The translations under genes were made by a program, and so were the position numbers. Positions 8,422 to 18,181 of a DNA stretch of 64,000 nt are shown piece after piece (position 1 is the stretch's first letter; every line of letters starts with the position of its first letter). The notes under the pieces are model-generated. The model had not been told where the DNA came from. It was given only the letters and a program-made list of their open reading frames with translations, and did no database searches. The DNA lies in the NCBI RefSeq assembly GCF_023634065.1, contig NZ_JALKCV010000008.1, positions 150,755 through 214,754 of the forward strand. The letters are read 5' to 3'. The DNA is from Microbulbifer litoralis. GTDB taxonomy: Bacteria; Pseudomonadota; Gammaproteobacteria; Pseudomonadales; Cellvibrionaceae.

Positions 8422-9468
8422 ATGCAGCGCAGAACTTTTGTACAGGCGCTGGCCGCGGCCGGCGCCCTGGGCGGTCTGCCGTTTTCGGTCGGCCGCAGCC
8501 TGGCGGCCGCGGGCAAATCGGGCGGTGCCGTATCGGTCGATGACTTGCCGCCGCTGGAAGGGGATATCACCCTCTACCTGGGGCGCGGCGAGGGCGGTCT
8601 CTACGAGAATGTGCTCGAGGCCATCCGCAAGCGCAATCCCAAACTGAACCTGCAGATCCGCCGCGGCTCCACCGCTGCGCTGGCCAACACCATCGTCGCC
8701 GAGGCCAGGGCGGGTGTGCGCCGCGCGGATATCTTCTGGGCGGTGGATTCCGGGGCCATCGGCATGGTCTCGGATGCGGGGCTGGCGCGACAGCTGCCGG
8801 CGGACCTGACCGGGCAACTCAAGACCGGTTTTCGCTACCCGCAGTGGGCGCCGGTCACCGGCCGTATCCGCACACTGCCGTACAATACCGGGCGGCTGGC
8901 GCCGGAGCAGATTCCCGACAGCGTGATGGCACTGGCGGACAGCGATTTTTCCATCGGCTGGGCGCCGGCCTACGCCTCCTTCCAGTCGTTCGTGACCGCC
9001 ATGCGCCTGCTGGAAGGCGACAAGGTCACCGGCGACTGGCTGCGGGGAATCAAGGCGCGCGCCAAGAGCTACGCCGGCGAGCTGGGCGTGGTGATGGGCG
9101 TCGAGCGCGGCGAAGTGGACCTGGGCTTTGCCAACCACTACTACACGCTGCGACTGAAATCCGGTAAGCCCGATGCCAGTGTCGACCTGGCATTCAGCAA
9201 CGGCGACGCCGGCTGCCTGGTGAACGCATCCGGTATCCTGGCGCTGAGCGAGGGCGACCTGCCGATCAATTTCATCCGCTACCTGCTGACCCGCGAAGTG
9301 CAGTCCTACCTGGCCTCGGAAGCCTATGAGATTCCACTGGTCGAGGGCGTGGCTGCGCCGCAGGGGCTGCCGCCGCTGGATACCATTTCGCCGCCGAAAG
9401 TGGACCTGACCCAGCTGGCCGATCTGCGCCCGACACTTGACCTGATGCGCAGTGTCGGGGTGCTATGA
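8422..9468 (+). CDS. fbpA: Ferric-iron ABC transporter substrate-binding protein
   Basis: A 348-residue periplasmic binding protein of the FbpA/FutA/AfuA group. The N-terminus (QRRTFVQALAAAGALGG) looks like an export signal with a twin arginine. The motif NHYYTLRL (Tyr240-Tyr241) corresponds to the tyrosine pair that binds Fe(III) in this family. The segment RRADIFWAVDSGAIGMVSDAG is typical. It is followed with a four-base overlap by the permease and then by the ATPase. The Fur box upstream of the preceding gene supports iron as substrate, though no iron signal is visible immediately before this gene itself. Confidence 0.88.
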   Translation: MQRRTFVQALAAAGALGGLPFSVGRSLAAAGKSGGAVSVDDLPPLEGDITLYLGRGEGGLYENVLEAIRKRNPKLNLQIRRGSTAALANTIVAEARAGVRRADIFWAVDSGAIGMVSDAGLARQLPADLTGQLKTGFRYPQWAPVTGRIRTLPYNTGRLAPEQIPDSVMALADSDFSIGWAPAYASFQSFVTAMRLLEGDKVTGDWLRGIKARAKSYAGELGVVMGVERGEVDLGFANHYYTLRLKSGKPDASVDLAFSNGDAGCLVNASGILALSEGDLPINFIRYLLTREVQSYLASEAYEIPLVEGVAAPQGLPPLDTISPPKVDLTQLADLRPTLDLMRSVGVL

Positions 9469-11021
9469 CGCTGCGATCCATCGCCCGCTGGCCCCGGTTT
9501 GATTGGCCCGGGTCCTATCCGCTGGCGCTGCTGATAGCGCTGCTGGCGCTGGCGCCGGTAAGCGTGCTTTTCTGGCTGGCGGTAGACAGCGCACAGCTGT
9601 TCGATGCCCACAACCTGCGGGTGCTCACCAACACACTGTTGCTGATGGTGTTTACGGTGTTGGGCTCCATCGCGATCGGTGTGCCGCTGGCGCTGGTCAC
9701 TGCCTATGTCCAGATGCCCTGGCGGCGGCTGTGGCTGATCCTGCTGGCGGCACCGCTGGCCATCCCCAGCTATATCGGTGCCTTTACCCTCTACGCAGCC
9801 TTCGGTCCGGGAGGCGAGATCGAAAACCTGTCGGGGCTGGAGACGCCCGCGGTGAACGGACTGCCGGGCGCTGCGCTGGTGATGACACTCTACTCCTATC
9901 CCTTCGTGATGCTGACCACGCGCGCCTCGCTGCTGAGCCTCGACGCCAGCCTGGTCAACGCGGCCCGTACCCTGGGCATGACGGTGGCCGCCAGTCTCTG
10001 GCGGGTGGTGTTGCCGCGTGCGATCACCGGCATCACCGCCGGCGGCCTGCTGGTGGCCCTGTACACACTGTCGGACTTCGGTACCCCGGCCATCATGCGC
10101 CTGGATACCTTTACCCGCGTCATTTTTGTCGAGTACAACGCGTTCGGCCTCAGCCAGGCGGCAATGCTGTCGCTGCAGTTGCTGGTGATCGTCGGCCTGG
10201 TGCTGTTCCTGGAGTCCCGTGTGCGCGGCAGCGCGGAAAAACCCGGCCGCCAGCTGACGCTGTGGCCCGGCCGCTGGCAGAAACTGCTGACCCTGCTGGC
10301 GGTGGCGCCGGTGACGCTGCTGGCGGTGGTACTGCCGCTGTTGGTGTTTGGCGTCTGGCTGCTGCGCGAGGGCGCTGGCGGCTTCGATTTCCGCTACGCC
10401 TGGAACTCCGTGCACGCCTCTTTCCTGGCCGCGCTGGCGGCGGTGGTGCTGGCGGTGCCGGTGGCCCATGCGGCCATTGCCGGCAGGGCGGGGCGCCTGA
10501 TGGAGCGGGTGACCTATTTCGGTTTCGGTGTGCCCGGTATCGTCATGGGCACGGCGCTGGTCTATATCGGTTTGCAACTGCCGTTCCTGTACCAGACCCT
10601 GGGGCTACTGGTTCTGGCCTATGTGCTGCGCTTCCTGCCGCTGGCGGTGGGCTCGGTGCGCTCCACCGCCGAGGGGCTGGATCCCAGCCTGGTGAAGGCC
10701 GCGCGCCTGCTCGGCGCCAGCCCGCGGGAGGCATTCCGGCGTGTGACCCTGCCGCTGACACTGCGCGGCATGGTGGCCGGCGCGGCGCTGGTGTTCCTGG
10801 AGGCCATGCGCGAACTGCCGGCGACGCTGTTGCTGGGCCCCACCGGCTTCGAAACCCTGGCCACCTACTTGTGGCGCGTGTACGAAGCGGGGTATTTTGG
10901 CCGCGCGGCCATTCCCGGACTGTTGCTGGTGCTGATGTCGGCGCTGGGGCTGGCCCTGATGTTGTCCGGCGAGCGCCGGGCCGAATTCGAAGTTTTGGAG
11001 AGTCCCCAAGGTCAATGCTGA
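9465..11021 (+). CDS. fbpB: Iron(III) ABC transporter permease, FbpB-like
   Basis: A 518-residue inner-membrane protein with about twelve hydrophobic segments arranged as two homologous permease halves, the fused organisation typical of FbpB/ThiP-like importers. Each half carries a cytoplasmic coupling loop (LVNAARTLGMTVAASLWRVVLP near 165; LVKAARLLGASPREAFRRVTLP near 405) where EAA-type motifs contact the ATPase. The start overlaps the end of the binding-protein gene by four bases (ATGA), indicating translational coupling. It forms one importer with its two neighbours. Confidence 0.9.
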   Translation: MTLRSIARWPRFDWPGSYPLALLIALLALAPVSVLFWLAVDSAQLFDAHNLRVLTNTLLLMVFTVLGSIAIGVPLALVTAYVQMPWRRLWLILLAAPLAIPSYIGAFTLYAAFGPGGEIENLSGLETPAVNGLPGAALVMTLYSYPFVMLTTRASLLSLDASLVNAARTLGMTVAASLWRVVLPRAITGITAGGLLVALYTLSDFGTPAIMRLDTFTRVIFVEYNAFGLSQAAMLSLQLLVIVGLVLFLESRVRGSAEKPGRQLTLWPGRWQKLLTLLAVAPVTLLAVVLPLLVFGVWLLREGAGGFDFRYAWNSVHASFLAALAAVVLAVPVAHAAIAGRAGRLMERVTYFGFGVPGIVMGTALVYIGLQLPFLYQTLGLLVLAYVLRFLPLAVGSVRSTAEGLDPSLVKAARLLGASPREAFRRVTLPLTLRGMVAGAALVFLEAMRELPATLLLGPTGFETLATYLWRVYEAGYFGRAAIPGLLLVLMSALGLALMLSGERRAEFEVLESPQGQC

Positions 11022-12037
11022 AGGTTAGCAATCTGTCCGTGAATTACGGTTCCACCCGCGTGGTGGAGAACCTCGACCTGGCGCTGGCGGACGACGAAGT
11101 CCTGATGCTGGTGGGCCCCACCGGCTGTGGCAAAACCACCATCCTGCAGGCGCTGGCCGGCCTGATCCCGATTTCCAGGGGAGAGATCCTGCTGGGAACC
11201 CGGCGATCCACACCATCCAGTACCGTGCCGCCGGAGAAGCGCAATGTGGGCATGGTGTTCCAGGATTTCGCGCTCTTCCCGCACCTCACCGTCGAGCAGA
11301 ATGTGTGTTTCCGGCTGACCGACACGGCACTGGCCGACCACTGGCTGAAACTGCTGGGCCTGGACGATTTCCGCTACGCCAAACCCAACCGCCTGTCCGG
11401 CGGCCAGAAGCAGCGGGTCGCACTGGCCCGCACCCTGGCCCACGAGCCGGCCTTTATCCTGCTGGACGAACCCCTGTCCAACCTGGACGCGGCACTCAAG
11501 GACAGCCTGCGCTGGGAAATCCGCGCGGCACTGAAGACCGCCGGCGTGCCGGCCATCTGGGTCACTCACGACCAGGAAGAGGCGCTGTCCGTGGGCGACC
11601 GCGTCGGCATCCTGAACGGCGGTAAACTGGAACAGCTGGATACGCCGGAAAAGTGTTTCTCCGAACCGGCCAGCCGCTTCGTGGCCCGCTTCCTCGGCGA
11701 GGCCAGTTTCCTGCCCGGTCAATTGCGGGGCGAGCAGGTCTCGACCGCGCTGGGCCCGGCGCCGGGCATTCCCGTCGACGGTGCCAGCGGCGAGGTCGAC
11801 CTGCTGGTGCGCCCGGACGACCTGTCGCTGACGCCGCTGGCCAGCGGCAACGGCGTGATAGACTGGGTGCGCTACGAGGGCTGTTCTCGGCTCTACGCGG
11901 TCAATATCGACGGCGGCTCGCAGTTGAAAGTGCGGGTCAGCCACGAGGTCCGGGCCGAGCCCGGCGAGCGCGTGCAGCTGGCTGTCACCACCACCCACCC
12001 GCTGGCGGTGTTCCCGCGCGGCGCGGCCCCCTGTTGA
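11015..12037 (+). CDS. fbpC: Iron(III) ABC transporter ATP-binding protein, FbpC-like
   Basis: A 340-residue ABC ATPase: Walker A GPTGCGKTT (about 34-42), Q-loop VFQDFALFPH (about 81-90), signature LSGGQ (127-131), Walker B FILLDEP (147-153), switch His in VTHDQEEA, and a C-terminal TOBE-like domain (about 240-340) as in importers of the FbpC/MalK type. It starts at ATG 11015, overlapping the permease by seven bases. The same frame is open back to 9503, but that upstream part runs out of frame through the permease gene and is not coding. Confidence 0.92.
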   Translation: MLKVSNLSVNYGSTRVVENLDLALADDEVLMLVGPTGCGKTTILQALAGLIPISRGEILLGTRRSTPSSTVPPEKRNVGMVFQDFALFPHLTVEQNVCFRLTDTALADHWLKLLGLDDFRYAKPNRLSGGQKQRVALARTLAHEPAFILLDEPLSNLDAALKDSLRWEIRAALKTAGVPAIWVTHDQEEALSVGDRVGILNGGKLEQLDTPEKCFSEPASRFVARFLGEASFLPGQLRGEQVSTALGPAPGIPVDGASGEVDLLVRPDDLSLTPLASGNGVIDWVRYEGCSRLYAVNIDGGSQLKVRVSHEVRAEPGERVQLAVTTTHPLAVFPRGAAPC

Positions 12038-12041
12038 TTGC

Positions 12042-14060
12042 ATGCAATCCCGGCAGCAACCGGTGAACGGCGCCCCTGAATCGCCGCAGCATCGCGGGAC
12101 GGGGGATCTCCTGCCGCCGGTGTTGGCCGGCCCCATTGTCCGGCGGGCGACCGCCGACGGCCTGGCCCTGTGGCTGGTGACATCGGTCGCGGCAACTTTG
12201 CGCCTGCGCCTGACCGCGGCCGGCTCGTCGATGGAGCGCGACCTGGACGGGGAGGAGGTCCGGAGGATCCCGTTCGGCGAACGGGCTTTCCTGTGCCTGG
12301 TCCAGGTGGCGTTCGACGAGCCTGTGCCCGAAGGCAGCCTGGTGGGTTACGACCTGGGGCTGGCGTCTGCCGACGGCGCAGGCGATGCGCTCGCCTGGAT
12401 CCGGGACTGGGCCCCACACCTGTGTCGGCCCGGCGTCAGCCACCCCGACTACGTCGTGAAGCAGCGCCTCGACCGGGTTTTCCACGGTTCCTGCCGGCGC
12501 CCGCACCATCCGGCCGGCGACGGGCTGGTGCGGGTCGATGCCGAGGTGGCGGCCGCCGGCGACGATGTGGAAGCGCGCCCGGCGCTGTTGCTGCTGACCG
12601 GTGACCAGGTCTATGTGGACGATGTCGCCGGGCCGACATTGAGCGCCATCCACCAGTTGATCGAGCGGCTGGGGCTGTTCGAGGAGCGGGTGCCCGATGC
12701 CGAGGTGGCCGACAGCAGGGTACTGCGCGCCGATTCCCGCACCTTTTACCACCGCCATCAACTGCTGCCGGCCACCGAGCGCAACGTGGCTCTGGTCGAG
12801 CGGTTCTTCGGTGGTGCCCGCAAGCCGGTTTTCTCCTCCGCCAATGCCCGCAATCACCTGATTTCCCTGGCGGAAGTCATGGCCATGTACCTGCTGGCCT
12901 GGTCGCCGGTATGCTGGCGACTGGTCGACCTGGCGCTGCCGTCACTGGCCGCGCAGGAGGCCGATGACTACCGGCGGGAGCGGCAGTGCATCGAGCGCTT
13001 TATCGACGAACTGCCCCGCGCGGCCAGGGCACTGGCCCATATCCCCACCTACATGATCTTTGACGATCACGATGTCACCGATGACTGGAACCTGTCCGCA
13101 CTGTGGGAAACGACGGTCTACGAGCACGCTTTCTCGCGGCGTATTGTCGGCAACGCGCTGATCGGCTACCTGCTGTGCCAGGGCTGGGGCAATGAACCGG
13201 CGGCCTTCGGCGAGCTGCTGCCGCAGGTTGCGGATCTGGTGCGGGAGGTCGATGCGGACGGGTTCCTGCCGGAGCGGACCCACGATGAATTGGTCGATGC
13301 ATTGCTGCGCTTCGGCCGGTGGCACTACCGCCTGCCGACGTCGCCGCCGGTGGTGGTGCTGGACACCCGCACCCATCGCTGGCGCAGCGAGATTGCCCCG
13401 GGCCGCCCGTCCGGGCTGATGGACTGGGAGGCGCTGACCGAATTCCAACAGTCGGTGATGGGCGAGAGCGCCGTGATCGTGGTATCGCCGGCGCCCATGT
13501 TCGGTGTCAAGCTGATCGAGGTGTTGCAGCAACTGTTCACATTTATCGGCCGGCCGCTGGTAGTGGATGCCGAAAACTGGATGGCCCACCGCGGTGCGGC
13601 CAGTGTGCTGCTGAATATTTTCGGTCACTCGGGCACGCCGGAAACCTTTGTCGTCCTCTCCGGCGATGTGCACTACTCCTTTGCCTACGACGTGCGCCTG
13701 CGCCACCGCTCCGCCAGCCCGAGGATCTGGCAGGTGACCAGCAGCGGCATCAAGAATGAATTCCCGCAGCGACTGCTGGAATTCCTGGATCGTCTGAACC
13801 GCTGGCTGTACGCGCCGCGCTCGCCGCTGAACTGGTTTACCAAGCGCCGCCGGATGCGTATCAGCCCCAGGTTGCCCACCGGGCGGGAAGCCGGTGAGCG
13901 GCTGTGGAACCAGTCGGGCATCGGCCTGGTCGAGCTGGACGGGCGGGGTGCGCCGAGCGCGATTCGCCAGTTGAATGCCGGCAGTGGCGGCACCCGCTTC
14001 CGGGAGAAAAATGATACCGATGGAGAGGAAGGGGCGACGACGTTCCGCGTCAGCCTGTAG
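12042..14060 (+). CDS. PhoD-like metallophosphatase
   Basis: A 672-residue protein of the PhoD/alkaline phosphatase D-like superfamily. Metal-binding landmarks are LLTGDQVYVDD (187-194), IFDDHDVTDDWN (339-350) and LSGDVHYSFAY (538-548). There is no obvious signal peptide, so it may be cytoplasmic, unlike secreted PhoD phosphodiesterases. It starts four bases after the ABC ATPase stop, within a 14-base palindrome and without a clear Shine-Dalgarno; a GTG at 12063 is an alternative start. Co-transcription with the iron importer is likely from spacing, but no functional link is known. Confidence 0.85.
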   Translation: MQSRQQPVNGAPESPQHRGTGDLLPPVLAGPIVRRATADGLALWLVTSVAATLRLRLTAAGSSMERDLDGEEVRRIPFGERAFLCLVQVAFDEPVPEGSLVGYDLGLASADGAGDALAWIRDWAPHLCRPGVSHPDYVVKQRLDRVFHGSCRRPHHPAGDGLVRVDAEVAAAGDDVEARPALLLLTGDQVYVDDVAGPTLSAIHQLIERLGLFEERVPDAEVADSRVLRADSRTFYHRHQLLPATERNVALVERFFGGARKPVFSSANARNHLISLAEVMAMYLLAWSPVCWRLVDLALPSLAAQEADDYRRERQCIERFIDELPRAARALAHIPTYMIFDDHDVTDDWNLSALWETTVYEHAFSRRIVGNALIGYLLCQGWGNEPAAFGELLPQVADLVREVDADGFLPERTHDELVDALLRFGRWHYRLPTSPPVVVLDTRTHRWRSEIAPGRPSGLMDWEALTEFQQSVMGESAVIVVSPAPMFGVKLIEVLQQLFTFIGRPLVVDAENWMAHRGAASVLLNIFGHSGTPETFVVLSGDVHYSFAYDVRLRHRSASPRIWQVTSSGIKNEFPQRLLEFLDRLNRWLYAPRSPLNWFTKRRRMRISPRLPTGREAGERLWNQSGIGLVELDGRGAPSAIRQLNAGSGGTRFREKNDTDGEEGATTFRVSL

Positions 14061-14119
14061 GGGGCTGCCCACAGGCGCAAAGAGCGGGGGCTGCGGGAAA
14101 TTCGCCTGCAGGTTGGCTC

Positions 14120-14980
14120 CTACCGCTCGCCCTGCTCACTGCGGGAATCCGAATTGAGTCGATAGCGGTACAGTTGCCCGCGGTAACTCTTGCTCAGGGG
14201 CAGGCGCCGGCCGGAGCGCATTTGCAGTGTGTGATTGCCCGGTGCGATGCGCTCGATCTCGCGGATATTGACGATATGCGAGCGGTGCGAGCGCAGGAAC
14301 AGGCTGTCCGGCAGGGTCGCCTGGAGTTGTTTCATGGTCGCACGTATCAGGTAGGTTTCGCCGCCGCTGTACACCTCCACATAGTTGCCCGCCGCGGTCA
14401 GGGATTCGATCTGCCGGAAAGCCAGCAGTTTTTTGCCGCTGCCCCTGTCGACCATCAGGTGTTCCCGCTGCGCGGATCCGCTCCCGCCGTCCCGCGCGGT
14501 GTCCCCTCCATCCCCTCCATTCAGCCCGGCCGGCCCCGGCTGACGCAGGAAGAAATACCAGATGCCCAGTACCACCAGCAGCGCCGCCAGGTGCCGCGGC
14601 AGGTGTACTACCAGCGTGCTGGCAATCCCCCGGTCCGCGCCGAAACTGTCCATCACCACACGGCAGGTTAGCGACAGGGCCAGAACGAAAACCAGTAGCA
14701 GTGGCAGTTGCCGCACCAGCCGCAGCCCCGCACTGCGATGGGGGCGCAGCAGGTTGAAGACCAGCATCGTCAGCAGGATCCAGAAACCCCACTCCCGCAG
14801 CGCCCAGGTAAAGGATCCGTGGATATCCAGCGGCGTGGTCCTGACCACCAGCTGGTGCACGATGCAGTAGCCGGTCAGCGCGATAATATAGCCGAGCCAG
14901 CCGACGCAGGCTGTGGCGATCTCCCCTGGCCGGATTTCCCTGAAGCCGAAAAACCCCTGAAGCATTACCTGTCTTATCAC
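14120..14980 (-). CDS. Membrane-bound LytTR-domain transcriptional regulator
   Basis: A 286-residue protein with four predicted membrane segments (about 20-46, 64-80, 92-110, 129-146), a Gly-rich linker (about 153-170) and a C-terminal LytTR DNA-binding domain (about 175-280; typical [23 protein letters not shown] and [18 protein letters not shown]). Such membrane-anchored LytTR proteins lack a receiver domain and are thought to sense membrane-associated signals. It is divergent from the molybdenum hydroxylase genes 257 bases away, so they are the most likely target. Confidence 0.88.
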   Translation of the reverse strand: MIRQVMLQGFFGFREIRPGEIATACVGWLGYIIALTGYCIVHQLVVRTTPLDIHGSFTWALREWGFWILLTMLVFNLLRPHRSAGLRLVRQLPLLLVFVLALSLTCRVVMDSFGADRGIASTLVVHLPRHLAALLVVLGIWYFFLRQPGPAGLNGGDGGDTARDGGSGSAQREHLMVDRGSGKKLLAFRQIESLTAAGNYVEVYSGGETYLIRATMKQLQATLPDSLFLRSHRSHIVNIREIERIAPGNHTLQMRSGRRLPLSKSYRGQLYRYRLNSDSRSEQGER

Positions 14981-15236
14981 CGCAGCCAGCCTCCGTCCCG
15001 TGTGTCCCGATTACTGTCGATCAGTGGAATGTCCGTGCACGGCTAATCTATCACTGGCCCGCGGACCCCGCATCCCGGTCGCCGCGCGGTCGGCGGTCGT
15101 TCGTCCCGGGGTCCGGCGATTCGTCCCAGGGCCAGCGGTACATCCCCCCGGGCCCTTTAGTGTGGCAACTGCGGGAGCGCGGCCGCTTGTGGAGCTCGCG
15201 CCTGTAACGCCAATACCATCCGGGGGGAAAGCAAAC

Positions 15237-15716
15237 ATGATCCAGTTTGATGTCAATCGGCGCCGGGTCTCGGTGACAGAGGCCGACGGCGATATGCCGC
15301 TGCTGTGGTTTCTGCGCGAGTCGCTCGGCCTGACCGGTACCAAGTACGGCTGCGGTATCGGCCTGTGCGGGGCCTGCACCGTGCATATCGACGGGCGCGC
15401 GGTGCGCGCCTGCCAGCGGCCGGTCGGGACCCTGGCCGGCGCCAGTATCACGACCATCGAGGGCCTGGCCGGTGGGGCGGGAGCGTTGCACCCGTTGCAG
15501 CGGGCCTGGATGGAGGTGGATGTCCCCCAGTGCGGCTACTGCCAGAGCGGGCAGATCATGGCCGCAGCGGCGCTGTTGAAAAGCGTTCCGCAGCCGGGCA
15601 ACGGCGATATCAATACCCATATGACCAACCTGTGCCGCTGCGGCAGCTACAGCCGTATTCGCCGCGCCATCCATCGCGCGGCTGGACAGTTGCAAAGTGA
15701 AGGGGAGCCGTCGTGA
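15237..15716 (+). CDS. (2Fe-2S)-binding small subunit of a molybdenum hydroxylase
   Basis: A 159-residue protein with both iron-sulfur domains of the xanthine dehydrogenase family small subunit: plant-ferredoxin-like cysteines C39, C44, C47 and C59 ([12 protein letters not shown]) and the helical domain cysteines C99, C102, C133 and C135 ([12 protein letters not shown]). It passes electrons from the molybdopterin subunit encoded next, with which it overlaps by four bases. The pair resembles isoquinoline 1-oxidoreductase/aldehyde oxidase IorAB. The ATG at 15237 is preceded by GGGGGGAAAG. The subunit itself has no export signal, so it would have to be co-exported with the large subunit. Confidence 0.92.
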   Translation: MIQFDVNRRRVSVTEADGDMPLLWFLRESLGLTGTKYGCGIGLCGACTVHIDGRAVRACQRPVGTLAGASITTIEGLAGGAGALHPLQRAWMEVDVPQCGYCQSGQIMAAAALLKSVPQPGNGDINTHMTNLCRCGSYSRIRRAIHRAAGQLQSEGEPS

Positions 15717-17902
15717 TCAGCCGTCGTCGTTTTCTCAGGGCAGCGGGGCTCGCCGGCGGGGGATTTGCACTGTCGCTCGCCGGCGCCGCGCCAACGGCGG
15801 TGTCAGCCGGTCGCGGGGATGATGCCGGGCCCGGGCTGCTCGGCCCACTGATTGAGGTCAGCGAACACGGCGCGGTGCTGATCCGCGTCTTCAAGCAGGA
15901 AATGGGGCAGGGGGCCCAGACCGGTATCGCGATGATCGCGGCGGAGGAGCTGGAGGCAGACTGGAACGCTGTGCAGGTGCGGCGGCTCGACTTCAGCCGC
16001 GAGATCGAGGGATATGCGGAGGAGTGGGGGCGCTTCGGCACCGGCGGCAGTTACTCCGTGGAATCCGAATGGACGCTGATGCGCACCGCTGGCGCCAGTG
16101 CGCGCGAGATGCTGCGCCGCGCCGCGGCCGCGCGCTGGCGGGTCGACATACGGGACTGTATCGCCCGCAACGGCTTCGTGATCCACCGCCCCAGCGGGCG
16201 CCGCCTCGGCTATGGGGAACTGGCAGCGGCCGCGGCGCGACAACCGGTCCCCGCCGACCCGCCCCTGAAACACCCGGACGATTACTCGATTATCGGGCGC
16301 TCGCACCCCGGGTTGGAGAATCGTGCGATTGTCCGCGGCACCCTGCGCTACTCGATCGACGAGTCGCTGCCGGACATGTTGCACGCCGTACTGGTGCGTC
16401 CGCCGGTGCGGGGCAGCCGCCCGCTGTCGTTCGATGCGCGCGAGTGCCGCAAGCTCGCCGGGATCGAAAGCGTGTTCGCCGTCGAGCCCACCGCGCGCGA
16501 TGCGATGTTCGACAAGGGGATTCCCGGTGGTATCGCCATTGTCGGCCACTCAACCTGGGCCTGCCTGAAAGCGCGCCGCCTGCTGGACGTGGAATGGAGC
16601 CCGGTCGAGGGAGGTGACAGCGAATCCCTCTACCGCATTTTCGATGAACTGCGGGAGATTCCCGACGTCGAGCGGCAGACCGCCGGCCGGCAACTGGCCG
16701 GTTTCGACGGTGCGGAGCGCGTGATCGAGGCGGCCTACCAGAATCCCTACATGGCCCACGGCCTGATGGAGCCGCTCTGCGCCATCGCCGATTTTTCCGA
16801 TCGTAAACACCTGCAGATCTGGGCCGGCACCCAGTCGCCGCAGTACAGCGCGCATCAACTGGCGGCCAATTTCGCTATCGACAAGGCCGCCATCACCATT
16901 CACAACTACCGCATGGGCGGTGGCTATGGCCGGCGCTATTTCTGCGACTTCCTGATCGAGGCCGCGGCCATCTCGCGGGCGCTGGGCAGAAAGGTGAAGC
17001 TGACCTGGACACGCGAGGACGAAATCCGCTTCGGCGCCTACCACCCGCTGCGCCGGGATCATTACCGCGCGGCGCTGGATGCGGACGGAAATATCGACAG
17101 CCTGGCGCTGTCTTCCATCAGCACACACGAGTGGGGCGGCGGGGAGATGACCTACTTCTATGGTTTCAACCACCTGCATGTCAATTCCCATCACTACCGC
17201 GATTCGCCGGTGCAGTGGGGTTCCTGGCGCAGTGTGGTCAAGCACCAGGATACCTTCTCGCGGGAGATCTTTATCGACGAGATCGCCCGCGCGGTCGGCG
17301 CCGATCCGATCGACTACCGGATTGCGCAGACCCGGCGGCCGGCGCCGGACGATTACCGCAGTTCCCACAACGACAGCCTCGAAGCGCAGCTGCCGCAGCT
17401 GAAACGATTGCAGGTCCGGGTGCTGGAAGCCGTGGCGGAGTTGTCGCAATGGCGTAGGCCCCGCCCGAAGAATACCGGCCTGGGGGTCGCCGTTTCCGCC
17501 TATCACGACAGGAGTTTCTGCGCGCAGGTGGTGGAGGTCGAGTGCGGCGAAACCGGCTACAGGGTGGTGCGCGTGTATGTGGTTGCGGATTGCGGCCTGA
17601 TCGTCAACCCGAACCTGGTGCGGGGCCAGATCGAGAGCAGTGTCCTGTGGGGCCTGACACCGGTGCTTTACGGCGGCATCGATGTCGTGGGCGGTGCCGT
17701 GCGCCAGAGCAACTTCCACGATATGCCGCTGGCAACCATGGTGGATTGTCCGGAGATGCGGATCGAGTTACACGACTTCGAGGGGCGGCCGCCGGCGGGT
17801 GTCGGCGAGTTTGCCGTCGTTCCGGTGGCGCCCGCGATCTCCAATGCCATCTTCAGTGCCACCGGCAGGCGCCTGCGCGGTTTCCCGATGCAGTTGCCCT
17901 GA
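15713..17902 (+). CDS. Molybdopterin-binding large subunit, isoquinoline oxidoreductase/aldehyde oxidase-like
   Basis: A 729-residue protein starting at GTG 15713. It begins with a twin-arginine signal ([15 protein letters not shown]), indicating folded export to the periplasm. Family landmarks are [13 protein letters not shown] near 63-75, [13 protein letters not shown] near 400 and the C-terminal [14 protein letters not shown], whose Glu (about 699) matches the catalytic base of the xanthine dehydrogenase family. The family hydroxylates N-heterocycles or oxidises aldehydes. There is no cytochrome c or FAD subunit gene adjacent, so the final electron acceptor is unclear. The substrate is unknown. 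Confidence 0.9.
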   Translation: MISRRRFLRAAGLAGGGFALSLAGAAPTAVSAGRGDDAGPGLLGPLIEVSEHGAVLIRVFKQEMGQGAQTGIAMIAAEELEADWNAVQVRRLDFSREIEGYAEEWGRFGTGGSYSVESEWTLMRTAGASAREMLRRAAAARWRVDIRDCIARNGFVIHRPSGRRLGYGELAAAAARQPVPADPPLKHPDDYSIIGRSHPGLENRAIVRGTLRYSIDESLPDMLHAVLVRPPVRGSRPLSFDARECRKLAGIESVFAVEPTARDAMFDKGIPGGIAIVGHSTWACLKARRLLDVEWSPVEGGDSESLYRIFDELREIPDVERQTAGRQLAGFDGAERVIEAAYQNPYMAHGLMEPLCAIADFSDRKHLQIWAGTQSPQYSAHQLAANFAIDKAAITIHNYRMGGGYGRRYFCDFLIEAAAISRALGRKVKLTWTREDEIRFGAYHPLRRDHYRAALDADGNIDSLALSSISTHEWGGGEMTYFYGFNHLHVNSHHYRDSPVQWGSWRSVVKHQDTFSREIFIDEIARAVGADPIDYRIAQTRRPAPDDYRSSHNDSLEAQLPQLKRLQVRVLEAVAELSQWRRPRPKNTGLGVAVSAYHDRSFCAQVVEVECGETGYRVVRVYVVADCGLIVNPNLVRGQIESSVLWGLTPVLYGGIDVVGGAVRQSNFHDMPLATMVDCPEMRIELHDFEGRPPAGVGEFAVVPVAPAISNAIFSATGRRLRGFPMQLP

Positions 17903-18181
17903 GGGGGCGGGGAGGCAGTGGTCACTGTGACTCTTCAGTCCCATTCCCGCGAAACTATTTCCACAGGGAAATCAACCGTTTTCCCGTGCCGCAGTTAGCT
18001 TCTCTTGTTGTCAAGATCGTTTTATTACACTCTGTAACTTATTGATTTTTAAATGCTTCTGGCATTGATTAAGTTTTCATCACAAAAAGGTTGCAGAGTT
18101 GTCACGGGGCCTGGCGGGATTTTCCCGTGTCTTGCCCACAGAGATATCCACAGAATCTGTGAGCAAGATGGGTTGTGCCGA

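Noticed and set aside
9324..10577. A 417-codon minus-strand frame rich in Gln/His/Arg
   Set aside because: Antisense to fbpA/fbpB with no family resemblance or ribosome-binding site.
9503..12037. A single 844-residue open frame that would fuse a Gly/Ala/Arg-rich protein to the ABC ATPase
   Set aside because: The part before 11015 runs out of frame through the clearly real permease gene; only the ATPase part is protein.
17940..18170. Replication-origin signal from several TTTCCACA/TATCCACA DnaA-box-like words
   Set aside because: The boxes are imperfect and few, and dnaA, dnaN or gidA are absent; the region is just AT-rich intergenic DNA before the OmpA genes.
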